Assembly (NCBI RefSeq): GCF_914768025.1
Contig: NZ_CAJZCE010000002.1
Span: 186,001-250,000, forward strand
DNA from: Snodgrassella gandavensis
Lineage (GTDB): Bacteria > Pseudomonadota > Gammaproteobacteria > Burkholderiales > Neisseriaceae
Length of the DNA: 64,000 nt
Direction of reading: 5' to 3'
Below are positions 41,200-50,610 of this stretch, in pieces; position 1 is the stretch's first letter; each line of letters opens with the position of its first letter. The notes under the pieces were generated by a model. That model was not told the origin of the DNA, did not search any database, and saw only the letters and a program-made list of their open reading frames with translations. The translations under genes were made by a program, and so were the position numbers.

Positions 41200-41607
41200 A
41201 TGCCGGAAAATAACAATCAGTACGCCATAAATGTTAAAGGTAAAAAAGGTTTACGCCGTATATTCAATGCTTATGGTTATTCTCTAGCCGGTTTGAAAGC
41301 CGCCTGTAGCGAGTCAGGTTTTCGTCAGTTGTTATTATTAAATAGCGTATTGATTGTACTGGTATTCGTGCTGGATTTTGGTATGCAGACACGGATGGTA
41401 TTGATTATGGCCTCATTCTTAAGCTGGATTGTTGAGCTGTTTAATACCGCTATTGAGGCAGCCGTAGATCATACTTCGCTAGCTAAACATCCTTTGGCCA
41501 AACGTGCTAAAGATACAGCTTCGGCCGCTCAGTTGTTAGCTTTGCTACTTCTGGCTATCTTGTGGTTATTGGCATTATGGCGTGATTACCTGATTAACTG
41601 GTTTTAG
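41200..41607 (+). CDS. dgkA: Diacylglycerol kinase
   Basis: Integral inner-membrane kinase that recycles diacylglycerol to phosphatidate. The 135 residues have an N-terminal amphipathic region (RIFNAYGYSLAGLKAACSESGFRQ), three membrane helices and the catalytic signature VELFNTAIEAAVDHTS. AGGGAAAA lies upstream of the ATG. It follows gshB on the same strand after 50 bases. Confidence 0.95.
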   Translation: MPENNNQYAINVKGKKGLRRIFNAYGYSLAGLKAACSESGFRQLLLLNSVLIVLVFVLDFGMQTRMVLIMASFLSWIVELFNTAIEAAVDHTSLAKHPLAKRAKDTASAAQLLALLLLAILWLLALWRDYLINWF

Positions 41608-41727
41608 ACAATACTGCATTTTTACACTTTAGACAGTTAGATTACGGATGCGGGTATTTTTAACTTTTTACAGGAATTATTGACTAAACATAAATCTGGC
41701 TGCTGACTAAAAAATAGAAAGTAAACA

Positions 41728-41931
41728 ATGCATTTTTTGATAATTCTATTACCTGTATTCGGTATTTTTGTCACAGGTTTTATGGCGCAGAAAGTATTAA
41801 AATTTGATATTGCCAATTTGTCAAAAATGTCGTTGTATATTCTTTCGCCATTTTTAGCCTTTAAAACGTTCTATAGCAATCAGCTAACTGTTGCCTATGC
41901 TTATTATGCCTTATATGTACTGGCATATTGA
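41728..41931 (+). pseudogene. AEC-family transporter, N-terminal fragment
   Basis: The 67-residue frame is two hydrophobic segments, LIILLPVFGIFVTGFMAQKVL and MSLYILSPFLAFKTFY. These match the start of auxin efflux carrier (AEC) family permeases. It stops abruptly after YALYVLAY. The C-terminal half of the same family appears at 42682-43080 on the same strand. About 115 residues of the usual 310 are missing, and unrelated DNA with an orphan gene lies in between. Confidence 0.75.
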
Positions 41932-42064
41932 CGCGGTGATGACTGCGTAAAATCGATTTGTTTAAATCGTTCATCATTTAAGATAAGTCGTGAACGTATA
42001 AAAGTAGGGTTAGCTAATCTTGTATTCATGTTCTTGACCTAAATCAAACTATAAGGGGCACCGT

Positions 42065-42526
42065 ATGTCAATTAATGTAGATTTTATTAATGGTTATTTA
42101 GAGGCGATGCGCTGCCTTAATATGGGGCCTAATCATGGCTGTTATTTTTCTATTGTATTGTTAGAGCATAGAGGTAATTTGAGTAATACCTTGAAACAAC
42201 ATTTTGGAACCTTGGTTGACAGTAAAGGTAAGCACTATGACGGTGATTTATGGCATATAAACCCAGTACAGATAACGGTAGAGAAATTCACACAAATAAT
42301 AAGTGAATGGTTCTTTAAGCTTTCCTATTCGCCAACGATACATAAAGAGAATAACATATGGGGCATCCGCGGTTTTATTGATGCATTAGCACCAGTAAAG
42401 CTTAACTCATGCTATTTATATGAAATCCACATTTCTCCGCCAATTTCCTATGCAACACGATGGTGTGATTTAGTTATCATTTATCAAAATGAACATTACT
42501 TAATTCATTTTGATTTCGATAGTTAG
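42065..42526 (+). CDS. Orphan protein of unknown function inside a broken transporter gene
   Basis: The 153-residue soluble protein is not recognised. It is rich in Ile, Tyr, His and Asn, has five cysteines or more aromatic-rich strands (for example LNSCYLYEIHISPP) and ends in LIHFDFDS. There is no signal peptide or membrane segment. AAGGGG precedes the ATG. Its position between two halves of an AEC gene shows that it arrived as foreign DNA, without any visible transposase. Size and composition are compatible with a small immunity protein, which is a guess. Confidence 0.6.
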   Translation: MSINVDFINGYLEAMRCLNMGPNHGCYFSIVLLEHRGNLSNTLKQHFGTLVDSKGKHYDGDLWHINPVQITVEKFTQIISEWFFKLSYSPTIHKENNIWGIRGFIDALAPVKLNSCYLYEIHISPPISYATRWCDLVIIYQNEHYLIHFDFDS

Positions 42527-42614
42527 TCAAATCTTAATAAAAGAAGATAATAGAATATATGTGTTGGGCTGATTATACTAGTTTATCTTTGATGAAAATT
42601 ATGTCATTACAACA

Positions 42615-42636
42615 ATCAGGATAATTGTGTCCTGAT
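42615..42636. other. Stem-loop downstream of the orphan gene
   Basis: Arms ATCAGGA and TCCTGAT with an 8-base loop about 90 bases after the orphan gene. No U tract follows. It may be a weak transcript end or part of the insertion's boundary. Confidence 0.4.
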
Positions 42637-42681
42637 GCTATCTATATGCTTTATAAATAAAAAATTATGGTACGTTGGTAA

Positions 42682-43080
42682 TTTTGGTTTGGCTTGGTAC
42701 TGCTGGCCGTGAGCATGATAGGGGATTCATCTATTCCAGTAATCATGCTGATTCTGGGTATGCAATTGGCAACATTACATATCAGACAAATTGAAGTTGC
42801 CAAAATAAGCTTTACGCTGGTAGTCCGATTGATGGTATCACCCCTGTGGGCGTTGCTGCTGGTGTATTTTATGCCGATAGACCTGATGGCGAAAAAAATA
42901 TTGATTGTTCTTGCCGCCATGCCGACAGCAGCTAATACTACTTTGATGTCCGTGCAGTTCAACAGCAAACCGCAATTGGTTTCTTCAGCCACTTTTTTCA
43001 GTACGGTATTAAGCCTGATTACCTTGCCGATAGTGCTGATGCTGGTTCAGCCGCCGGTTATGAATCTATTAGCGATTTGA
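42682..43080 (+). pseudogene. AEC-family transporter, C-terminal fragment
   Basis: About 130 residues with MIGDSSIPVIMLILGMQLA, the conserved Gly/Pro core of the AEC second half. Further helices follow (FTLVVRLMVSPLWALLLVYFM, ILIVLAAMPTAANTTLMSVQF) and a normal C-terminus. The frame is open back to 42682, where a stop ends it; no start or ribosome site precedes it. It is the other end of the gene begun at 41728. Confidence 0.78.
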
Positions 43081-43269
43081 GTGGTGATTTAAGCTAATAA
43101 ATGTATATTTGATATATGCTTATCTGAATAAATGACAGGTCTTATTATTGGTGTGACCGGATCTGATTTATTCCCTGATGTAACAATACTTATTACCCAT
43201 CCTATAATGTTCTTTTACTTGAAACGGATTATAACAATATATAGTACAATTTATTTTAGGTTAAAAGAC

Positions 43270-44199
43270 ATGAACATAAGCAAGCAACATGGTTGCAGAA
43301 GTATTGTTTATTTATTAATTACGGTAATAGGCTGGGGAATTATGTATCCAGCATCCAAACATGCTGTATCTTCAGGTATTGATGGCTATTACCTTACATT
43401 CATCCGTTATGTTTTGGGCGCAGTGCTTGTCAGTGTGATATTAATCGTTCTGGAAGGAAAACAAAGTTATCAGACTGAAGGTAAAACCTTACTACTTTGG
43501 TTTTTCGGAAGTATCGGCTTTGCAGGGCTAAATTTTCTCACATTCATAGGAATCGGTTATTCATCAGCAGAACATGCAACTATTATATTAGCACTCATGC
43601 CCTTATTATCGTTTGCTTTAACATGTATTATTAATCGTAGTTTCCCCGATACTAAAACCATTTTCTGTATGCTAATAGCTTTTGCCGGCATAGTTTTGGT
43701 TATTACTAATGGTAATTTCAGTCATTTGATGGCTTCATCTAGTTTTATTGGTGATTTGTTATTACTGGCAGCCACTGTTTGCTGGGTAATTTATACCTAT
43801 TTTGCCAATGTTATGATTTCAGTATATAGATGGAGTGCTTTACGAGTCACTGCTTTAAGCTCTTCCTTAGGAACACTGAGTATAATAATCATTACTTTAA
43901 CGGCTACTTTATTAGGATATGCCAGCTATCCAAGTTCTCATGCATTAGTAGGCAGTAAATTAGATATATTTATTTTGGTCATGACCACTTTAGTGATTAT
44001 TAGCTGGAATGCGGGTATTAAAGTGCTTGGCACAATCAATGGTGTTTTATTTGTTAATCTGGTGCCAGTTATTTCGTATATTATCGGCCTTTTACAAGGG
44101 CATAATGTTTCGTATATTGAAGTTTTTGGTATGGTTATTACGCTGATGGCATTAATAATGAATAATCTCTATATGCGTAAAAATGAAGCAGAAACATAA
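43270..44199 (+). CDS. EamA family (DMT superfamily) transporter
   Basis: Ten-helix inner-membrane permease of the drug/metabolite transporter superfamily; the substrate is unknown. The ATG at 43270 (MNISKQHGCRSIVYLL) gives 309 residues, the usual size. The two EamA repeats are visible: the first begins TVIGWGIMYPASKHAV and contains FIRYVLGAVLVSVIL; the second begins GDLLLLAATVCWVIYTYFANVM. The LysR-type gene starts 8 bases after its stop, so the pair is probably one operon. Confidence 0.9.
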   Translation: MNISKQHGCRSIVYLLITVIGWGIMYPASKHAVSSGIDGYYLTFIRYVLGAVLVSVILIVLEGKQSYQTEGKTLLLWFFGSIGFAGLNFLTFIGIGYSSAEHATIILALMPLLSFALTCIINRSFPDTKTIFCMLIAFAGIVLVITNGNFSHLMASSSFIGDLLLLAATVCWVIYTYFANVMISVYRWSALRVTALSSSLGTLSIIIITLTATLLGYASYPSSHALVGSKLDIFILVMTTLVIISWNAGIKVLGTINGVLFVNLVPVISYIIGLLQGHNVSYIEVFGMVITLMALIMNNLYMRKNEAET

Positions 44200-44207
44200 T
44201 TGTTGAA

Positions 44208-45128
44208 ATGAAAAATCATTTACAGAGTATGCATTTAGCTAGTCTAGAATTATTTCTGGTAGCAGCTGAGAATGAAAATTTTTCGGCTGCTGCTGAGTAT
44301 TTGAATATCACGCCTGCTGCTGTTAGCCGCTCAATCAAAAGACTTGAAGAAAGGATTGGTATTGAATTATTCAGCCGAAATACACGTAAAATCAAATTAA
44401 CGCCTGAGGGGAAAATTTATTATAAAAAATGTTCGGAAATATTAGAATCATTAATAAGTACAGAACGTGAAATCAAACTGCACAAAGAGTCTGTTGCAGG
44501 CAGACTGAAAATCAGTGTCCCAGAAAGTTTTTTTAATTATAAAATTGCGCCATGTTTAAATAATTTTTGCAAACAATATCCCCAACTTAAACTAGATTTT
44601 CATGTAACCAATCGCAATATTGATTTTGTGGCTGAAACTTATGACCTATCGGTGAGGTTGATTCAGCCTGAGACCAAACTTGAGTCTTTTTTAATTAAAA
44701 AGACATTATATAATGCTGTATCTGGTCTGTTTGCTAGTCCAGAATATTTGGCCAGCAACAGCAGAATACAATGTCCATCAGATATTAAGAATCATCAGTG
44801 TATTAATTTCAGCATCAGCGAAAATAATAAAAAATTCTCATGGTACTGTGTAGATAATCATTCAGAAAGAAATTTTCATTATTCGAACCAGATACAGGTG
44901 TTTGACAATATTCTTGCGACTAAGTTTCTAGCATTGAATAATTGTGGAATTGTACATTTGTTTAAATTTGCAGTGCATGATGAGCTACAGAATAATAAAT
45001 TGGTTGAAATTTTACCTGAATATTCTATTAATCATTTATGGCAATTTTGCTTTCTTTACCCTGAATCACATAGAAAGTCAGCAAAACTAAGGGTTTTTAC
45101 CGATTACTTCATTCAAAATATCAAATGA
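44208..45128 (+). CDS. LysR family transcriptional regulator
   Basis: The 306 residues have the LysR winged helix-turn-helix at the N-terminus (LELFLVAAENENFSAAAEYLNITPAAVSRSIKRLEERIGIELFSRNTRKIKLTPEG). A substrate-binding domain of the CrgA/DsdC-like group follows (GRLKISVPESFF, YDLSVRLIQPE). It is immediately downstream of the EamA gene, so it most likely regulates that transporter, although LysR regulators are more often divergent from their targets. The inducer is unknown. Confidence 0.92.
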   Translation: MKNHLQSMHLASLELFLVAAENENFSAAAEYLNITPAAVSRSIKRLEERIGIELFSRNTRKIKLTPEGKIYYKKCSEILESLISTEREIKLHKESVAGRLKISVPESFFNYKIAPCLNNFCKQYPQLKLDFHVTNRNIDFVAETYDLSVRLIQPETKLESFLIKKTLYNAVSGLFASPEYLASNSRIQCPSDIKNHQCINFSISENNKKFSWYCVDNHSERNFHYSNQIQVFDNILATKFLALNNCGIVHLFKFAVHDELQNNKLVEILPEYSINHLWQFCFLYPESHRKSAKLRVFTDYFIQNIK

Positions 45129-45436
45129 TTGAGCAAAATTCGAGGTATATTTATGCCGATATATTTGGTATTAGAGTAATCAGGCAGCTTAAATTTTTAA
45201 TAAATGCTTTATGTAACGGAATTACCAAGCCGTAGCCCAAAATATAAATATATATTATTAGTTATTCAGGCTAATTCTGATTTAAAAGATGAAATATGCA
45301 AAATTGCAGATAAACTTCTTTTTGAAATCATATCAATGTAAAGATTTTTGTCTTTAGTAATGTTCAGAACTTATCGTTAGCACCATAAATCGGTATCATA
45401 GTCGCTTACCTGCTGTAATGACAGACTGAGTGGCTT
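45129..45436. other. Intergenic region between lysR and dapF
   Basis: Holds one small open frame (45204-45341, listed separately) and the region upstream of dapF. No terminator for the lysR gene was recognised. Confidence 0.35.
45204..45341 (+). CDS. Small open frame of unknown status
   Basis: An ATG-started, 45-codon frame (MLYVTELPSRSPKYKYILLV, then charged) with protein-like composition but no clear ribosome binding site. It could be a fragment of a former gene or chance. I do not assign a function. Confidence 0.25.
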   Translation: MLYVTELPSRSPKYKYILLVIQANSDLKDEICKIADKLLFEIISM

Positions 45437-46294
45437 ATGACAAAATTAAAATTTACCAAAATGCATGGTTTAGGTAATGATTTCATGGTTATTGATAGTA
45501 TCAACCAGAAATTTGACCCGACTACAGCACCCATTGCCGCATGGGCACAACGGCATACAGGTGTAGGATTTGACCAGCTTCTCTTGATTGAAGCCCCGCA
45601 GACAGCAAAAGCTGATTTTCGTTATCGCATCTTTAATGCCGATGGTTCAGAAGTGGAACAGTGTGGTAACGGTGCACGCTGTTTTGCCCGCTTTGTCTAT
45701 GATAAAGGCTTAACCAACAAGCAACAGATTGTGGTAGAAACGGCAGGTGGGGTGATTGTGCCGCATTTAAATGATAATGGTACAGTAACAGTAGATATGG
45801 GCGTGCCATTATTTGCACCCGAACAGATTCCGTTTGCTGCCATTGATGAAGATGATGCCCAGCGTATCAGCCATCGGCTGGTTGTCGGAACTGATGCGGT
45901 TGATGTGACCTGTATCAATATGGGTAATCCGCACGCCGTTATGGTGGTGGAAGATATCGACCAGACACCAGTACATCGGCTAGGTGCTGCAATTGAAAAC
46001 CACAGACAGTTTCCACAGCGGGTTAATGTGGGATTTATGCAAATACTGTCACCACAACAGATTCGCTTGCGTGTCTTTGAGCGCGGTGTCGGCGAAACGC
46101 AGGCTTGCGGTACCGGTGCATGTGCAGCCGTAGTAGCCGGAATCAGTCTGGGTTTGCTGGGCGATGATGAACCGGTACAGGTGAATTTACCCGGTGGGCT
46201 GCTATCGATTAGCTGGCAGCAACGGCCAGACGCTCATGTCTGGATGACTGGTGCGGTGCAGACTGTATTTGAAGGGGAGATTAATTATTTATGA
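45437..46294 (+). CDS. dapF: Diaminopimelate epimerase
   Basis: Converts LL- to meso-diaminopimelate for lysine and peptidoglycan synthesis, without cofactor. The 285 residues contain both catalytic cysteines, Cys76 in [20 protein letters not shown] and Cys224 in [18 protein letters not shown], and the N-terminal [15 protein letters not shown]. The stop overlaps the start of the DUF484 gene by four bases. Confidence 0.98.
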   Translation: MTKLKFTKMHGLGNDFMVIDSINQKFDPTTAPIAAWAQRHTGVGFDQLLLIEAPQTAKADFRYRIFNADGSEVEQCGNGARCFARFVYDKGLTNKQQIVVETAGGVIVPHLNDNGTVTVDMGVPLFAPEQIPFAAIDEDDAQRISHRLVVGTDAVDVTCINMGNPHAVMVVEDIDQTPVHRLGAAIENHRQFPQRVNVGFMQILSPQQIRLRVFERGVGETQACGTGACAAVVAGISLGLLGDDEPVQVNLPGGLLSISWQQRPDAHVWMTGAVQTVFEGEINYL

Positions 46295-46944
46295 GTATTG
46301 ATGAGGCAAAAGTGCGTGCTTTTTTACATGCGCACCCACAGTGGCTGTACGAACATGCTGCCGAGTTTAATTTGCGCCCGATTGAAAGCAAAATATTGTC
46401 ATTTCAGCAGGGCAAGATGCAAGTGATGCAGCGTAAAACCGAGAAAATGGCTTCGCAACTGATTCAGATGCTGGGTGATGCGGATGCAAATCATACACTG
46501 ATGGCTAAATTTATGGCATTTGATCAGCGTCTGCTTACCGTAAATACAGTGGCACAGTGGCAGCGTGCAATCAGGGATGGGTTGAAGAATGAATTTGCTT
46601 TATCTCACTATGCACTGAAAATCGTTACCCATATACCAAAAAATGTGCGTGTGCCTGTAACTTTACTGGCAGACGACAAGATTAAAGTCATTAGTGAAAA
46701 ATTAACTGCTCCTGTTTGTGGTGCTTTACCGGTAGCTGCTTTATTAGAGTTATTACCTACGCAGCCACGTCTGGAAAGTTTTTTACAGTTACCACTGCTC
46801 TGGAAAGATCAAGTGCTTGCAATATTGGTTATTGGCCATGAAAATGAAGCACATTTTGCTCCCGATATGGCCACCGAATGGGTAACAGCCATGGCTGATA
46901 ATATGGCTATTGTTCTCGCACGTTTGCTGAAACTGGTACGCTAA
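46291..46944 (+). CDS. DUF484 family protein
   Basis: The 217 residues match the DUF484 family, GAF-like cytoplasmic proteins that follow dapF in many gammaproteobacteria and betaproteobacteria. Visible marks are the N-terminal [19 protein letters not shown] and [21 protein letters not shown], and a C-terminal GAF-type domain. Role unknown. It overlaps dapF by four bases and the next gene by one, so all three are translationally coupled. Confidence 0.85.
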   Translation: MSIDEAKVRAFLHAHPQWLYEHAAEFNLRPIESKILSFQQGKMQVMQRKTEKMASQLIQMLGDADANHTLMAKFMAFDQRLLTVNTVAQWQRAIRDGLKNEFALSHYALKIVTHIPKNVRVPVTLLADDKIKVISEKLTAPVCGALPVAALLELLPTQPRLESFLQLPLLWKDQVLAILVIGHENEAHFAPDMATEWVTAMADNMAIVLARLLKLVR

Positions 46945-47498
46945 TGGGTACACTAATAAGTAATGCTGTTGTACTGATATATACAGTGCTGTTTGTCTGG
47001 CAATGCTGTAAGTATCAGCTTCATGGCTGGTTGGCGGCATCCGTAACTATCTGGTTGGTTTTGGCTAACATAAGTAGTGAGATTTTGCCGGGTATTGCTG
47101 GTCCTTTTAAGCCGATAAATTCGTTTTTGGTGCCAGTATACGTATTGCTAGGGTCATGTTTTGTTATGCATCAAGGCTGCAAGCTCAGGAATAGCCCTTA
47201 TTTAACTATGCTGTTCTACAGTAGCTGGTTACAGCTTGGATCGTTGGCTATCTGTCTGACTTTAGTTTTGTGCCTGATAAAAAAAGCTGCTCTGATTATC
47301 CCTTTTCTAGTTAGTTTGCTTCAGATGTTCGCCTGGCAACCGATTTTCTGGATTGGTAGTCAATGGATATTGATGATGATGCTATTTTTGCGTGGCGCCG
47401 ACAAAGAAAAACCAATATGGCGATGGCAGACTTTATTGCTTTTCAGTTTGTTTACGCAGCTGGTATATATGACGTTAAGTTTTAGAGGAAAATTGTAA
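46944..47498 (+). CDS. Multi-pass membrane protein of unknown function
   Basis: The 184 residues comprise about five or six membrane helices with short loops (VVLIYTVLFVWQCC at the start, GSLAICLTLVLCLI and IIPFLVSLLQMFAWQPIFWIG in the middle, TLLLFSLFTQLVYMTLSF at the end). No family is recognised. Its start overlaps the DUF484 stop, and it ends the dapF operon before a terminator. In many genomes xerC occupies this place. Confidence 0.65.
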   Translation: MGTLISNAVVLIYTVLFVWQCCKYQLHGWLAASVTIWLVLANISSEILPGIAGPFKPINSFLVPVYVLLGSCFVMHQGCKLRNSPYLTMLFYSSWLQLGSLAICLTLVLCLIKKAALIIPFLVSLLQMFAWQPIFWIGSQWILMMMLFLRGADKEKPIWRWQTLLLFSLFTQLVYMTLSFRGKL

Positions 47499-47556
47499 TT
47501 GAGGTTGCTAACTGGCAACTAAGATAATTTATTCTGTATTGAATAATGGGATAACG

Positions 47557-47586
47557 AAAAAGCCAGACTAAACAGTCTGGCTTTTT
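47557..47586. terminator. Bidirectional terminator
   Basis: Stem AAAAAGCCAGACT and its complement with an AAAC loop, ending in TTTTTT. It lies between the membrane-protein gene (+) and the convergent lipoprotein gene (-). Confidence 0.92.
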
Positions 47587-47600
47587 TGATTTTTGTGTGC

Positions 47601-47828
47601 TTATTTAGAAGCAGCAGCTGCAGAAGCTTCGGCTTCAGCTTCAGAAGCAACAACAGGAGCAGCAACTTCAGAAGCGGCTGCAGCTGGCTCAGAAGCAGGA
47701 GCAGCAACTTCAGAAGCAGGAGCAGCAATTTCTGAAGCAGCAGAAGCAGCAGGAGCTGCTTCGTCTTTAGTACAAGCAGCCAAGAACAAAGACATCAGGG
47801 CAGCAGCAGCTAACAAAGATTTTTTCAT
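47601..47828 (-). CDS. Alanine-rich low-complexity lipoprotein
   Basis: The 75 residues start with a lipoprotein signal (MKKSLLAAAALMSLFLAAC, Cys19). The mature part is almost only Ala, Ser, Glu, Pro and Val in imperfect repeats of the AAPASEV / AAASEV type. It carries negative charge and is probably extended. The repeat DNA makes length variation by slippage likely. Similar short Ala/Glu-rich lipoproteins occur in Neisseriaceae; the function is unknown. Confidence 0.75.
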   Translation of the reverse strand: MKKSLLAAAALMSLFLAACTKDEAAPAASAASEIAAPASEVAAPASEPAAAASEVAAPVVASEAEAEASAAAASK

Positions 47829-48879
47829 GATTATGTACCTTAATCTGTATCAAAAAGTATTACTTTAATGATGGAAGTCCAGTTTTTGCACACCATATCG
47901 TTTCATCAACAAATAGCTATAGTGCGCATAACTTGTGCAAATCGAATTATGCCCCGCCTTGCAAACTAATGCAATCAGCCATGCGTGTATTTTTGTTAAA
48001 TAAGCCGGTAGGTAAAGTCTGTTGCCTAATTGAAAATGCTGTTTGATGATATATAAGCTTCTATGCACAATTACAGGCCATTAGTATAATTAAAGATATA
48101 AGGTATTGATAAAATTTAGTAAAAGTAAATAATATTCAACAATAATTTTACAGTTAAGTGATTACATGTTCAAATTATTAAAATAAACAACAGTTGCTTT
48201 TTTACAACATATTTGCCTGTTTGTGGCTTTATTGCCTCATATAAATCTTTCAACTGTTGCTAATGGGGGCTTATTTCATGCATAGAGACGAAGACCCTGA
48301 TTTTTGCTGACGGTAGCTGTAGAAAAAAGGATTTTTTATAAACGATTTTTTGAATATTCTGCATGTAGTCAGTGATTAACCTCAAATCTGCAATTCAATT
48401 ATCTTATATATTCAGATTAGTATTATTAATGATATAGTTGTTCAATATATCTATAACCAGTGGCAGCTTTTTTGCTGTTTGTAACTCTACATTCTATATA
48501 TTGAATTTAACATTTTGATCTGGTATCGAAAACAATTGAAAATTGTTAATCTGTTACTGAATGCATCTGCTGATTAAAACACAAATCTTAAGATAGCAAG
48601 CACTTTGCATGATTTAAAATCAAATTTGGTTAATGGTAGAGTATTGCCGGCTATAACCAATTTATCTGTCTCTGGCTAGTTTATCTGCGTCTATTCACAT
48701 CTGAATTTGTTTACACCATTTATTAATCTGTCTATACAGCTTAGTCAAAGACCGTTTAATTGCTATAGTCACAGTTGAATGCCATTGTTCGTTATAATGA
48801 CAAGTTTTAAATATCCGGCATGCTTATATCGGGCATGCTAGCTGTTTAGTTATCATTGTTTCAATCCAGAAAGCTTACC
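47829..48879. other. 1-kb gene-free region
   Basis: AT-rich and without a convincing reading frame on either strand. It contains the lipoprotein promoter at its left end and a TATAAT at 48793-48798 that could serve the ETF-QO gene, without a good -35. A ten-codon frame with a GGGGG upstream begins near 48279. No known RNA family was recognised, but an unannotated small RNA is possible. Confidence 0.45.
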
Positions 48880-50535
48880 ATGACAGAAACCGTTGAACGC
48901 GAAAGCATGCAGTATGATGTTGTGATTGTTGGTGCTGGCCCGTCAGGTTTATCTGCAGCCATCCGCCTGAAGCAACTGGCAGCCCGACAGCAACGTGACA
49001 TCAGTGTGTGCATAGTCGATAAAGGTTCTGAAGTTGGCGCACATATTCTGTCTGGTGCAGTTATTGACCCTCGTTCTTTATCTGAGCTAATTGAAAACTG
49101 GCAGGAAAAGGGTGCACCATTATCCTGTCCTGTTAAGGAAGACCGGTTGCTGTTTCTAACCCAGAAGAAAGCCTATCGATTGCCTACTCCGCCAAGCTTT
49201 AACAATCACGGTAATTATATTATTAGTCTGGGAGTATTCTGTCGCTGGCTGGCGCAGCAGGCAGAAGAACTGGGTGTAGAAATCTATCCGGGTTTTGCTG
49301 CTGCGCAAGTGCTGTACCACCCTGATGGTTCCGTACGTGGCATAGCTACGGGAGATATGGGGCTAAACCGTGATAATAAGCCCGGGGATAATTATCAGCA
49401 GGGCATGGAGTTATTAGCGCAGCAAACCATCTTTGCGGAGGGCTGTCGCGGTTCGCTTACTAAAACCTTGATTCAGCAGTTTGGATTAAACAGGGATTGT
49501 CAGCATCAGACCTACGGAATCGGGATTAAAGAGTTATGGGAAATCGCGCCGGAAAAATCCAGACCAGGCACGGTAATACATTCAATTGGCTGGCCACTGG
49601 ATCAGCAGACATATGGCGGTTCATTCCTGTATCACTTGAATGATAATAAAGTGGCTGTGGGATTTGTAATTGGTCTGGATTACCAGAATCCTTATTTGTC
49701 GCCCTTTGCTGAAATGCAACGCTATAAAACCCATCCAGCCATTCGGGAAGTGCTTGAAGGTGGTAAGTGTGTTGCTTATGGTGCACGCGCATTAAGCGAG
49801 GGGGGGCTGCAAAGTCTGCCTAAGCTGACTTTTCCAGGTGGTGTACTGGTTGGCGATACTGCTGGCTTTCTGAATGTACCGCGTATCAAAGGTATCCACG
49901 CAGCTATGAAATCAGGAATGTTGGCAGCAGAAGCCGTGATTGACGTATTGAATGCAGAAGGCATCGATGATAGTAGTAATAGTGAAGCGGTAAGGTATAC
50001 TGAATTATTCCGAAACAGTTGGTTATATACTGAATTGCATAAAGTTCGCAATATGCGGCCAGCGTTCAAATGGGGGTTGTTTGGCGGTCTGGCTTATAGT
50101 GCGCTTGAAGAATATCTGTTCAGGGGCAAAACTCCATGGACACTTCGCCATCACTGTGCCGATTATGCATCTTTACGTAAAGCACAGGACTGCCAGCCTA
50201 TTGATTATCCTAAAGCAGATGGTAAATTAACCTTTGATCGCATGAGCAGCGTTTTTCTGGCTGGAATCAGCCACAATGAAAGCCAGCCGGTACATTTACA
50301 ACTTCACAACCCGGAGCTGGCCATCAGTGTCAATTATCGTGATTATGCCAGCCCGGAAATCCGTTACTGTCCTGCTGGTGTGTATGAAATTGTTGAAAAA
50401 GCGGGAAATCCACATTTGCAAATTAATGCACAGAATTGTGTACACTGCAAAACCTGTGATATTAAAGATCCAGCCCAGAATATTAACTGGGTTTGCCCAG
50501 AAGGTGGCAGTGGGCCCAATTATGCGGAAATGTAA
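48880..50535 (+). CDS. Electron-transfer flavoprotein-ubiquinone oxidoreductase
   Basis: Membrane-associated FAD and [4Fe-4S] enzyme that passes electrons from ETF to ubiquinone. The ATG at 48880 gives 551 residues; an open frame continues back to 48856. The FAD motif VIVGAGPSGLSAAIRL is at residues 15-30. The cluster ligands are Cys496 (YCPAGVYE) and Cys520, 523 and 526 (NCVHCKTCDIKDP). The intervening domain has GGSFLYHLNDNKVAVGFV and the GVLVGDTAGFLNVPRIKGIHAAMKSGM quinone-site region. No etfAB genes lie nearby. Confidence 0.95.
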   Translation: MTETVERESMQYDVVIVGAGPSGLSAAIRLKQLAARQQRDISVCIVDKGSEVGAHILSGAVIDPRSLSELIENWQEKGAPLSCPVKEDRLLFLTQKKAYRLPTPPSFNNHGNYIISLGVFCRWLAQQAEELGVEIYPGFAAAQVLYHPDGSVRGIATGDMGLNRDNKPGDNYQQGMELLAQQTIFAEGCRGSLTKTLIQQFGLNRDCQHQTYGIGIKELWEIAPEKSRPGTVIHSIGWPLDQQTYGGSFLYHLNDNKVAVGFVIGLDYQNPYLSPFAEMQRYKTHPAIREVLEGGKCVAYGARALSEGGLQSLPKLTFPGGVLVGDTAGFLNVPRIKGIHAAMKSGMLAAEAVIDVLNAEGIDDSSNSEAVRYTELFRNSWLYTELHKVRNMRPAFKWGLFGGLAYSALEEYLFRGKTPWTLRHHCADYASLRKAQDCQPIDYPKADGKLTFDRMSSVFLAGISHNESQPVHLQLHNPELAISVNYRDYASPEIRYCPAGVYEIVEKAGNPHLQINAQNCVHCKTCDIKDPAQNINWVCPEGGSGPNYAEM

Positions 50536-50570
50536 ATGTTAAAATGAGCTTAAATTAGCAAGCCCCAATA

Positions 50571-50606
50571 AAACAGGCTGGTAATATTATTATTACCAGC
50601 CTGTTT
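50571..50606. terminator. Convergent terminator after the ETF-QO gene
   Basis: A 14-bp stem AAACAGGCTGGTAA and its complement around an 8-base loop. It serves as the transcript end for both the ETF-QO gene (+) and the small gene at 50611 (-). Confidence 0.8.
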
Positions 50607-50610
50607 CACA

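Noticed and set aside
47519-47868. Leu-rich and Ala-rich frames overlapping the small lipoprotein gene
   Set aside because: They are alternative readings of the lipoprotein's repeat DNA. Only the minus-strand frame at 47601-47828 has a signal peptide, lipobox and terminator.
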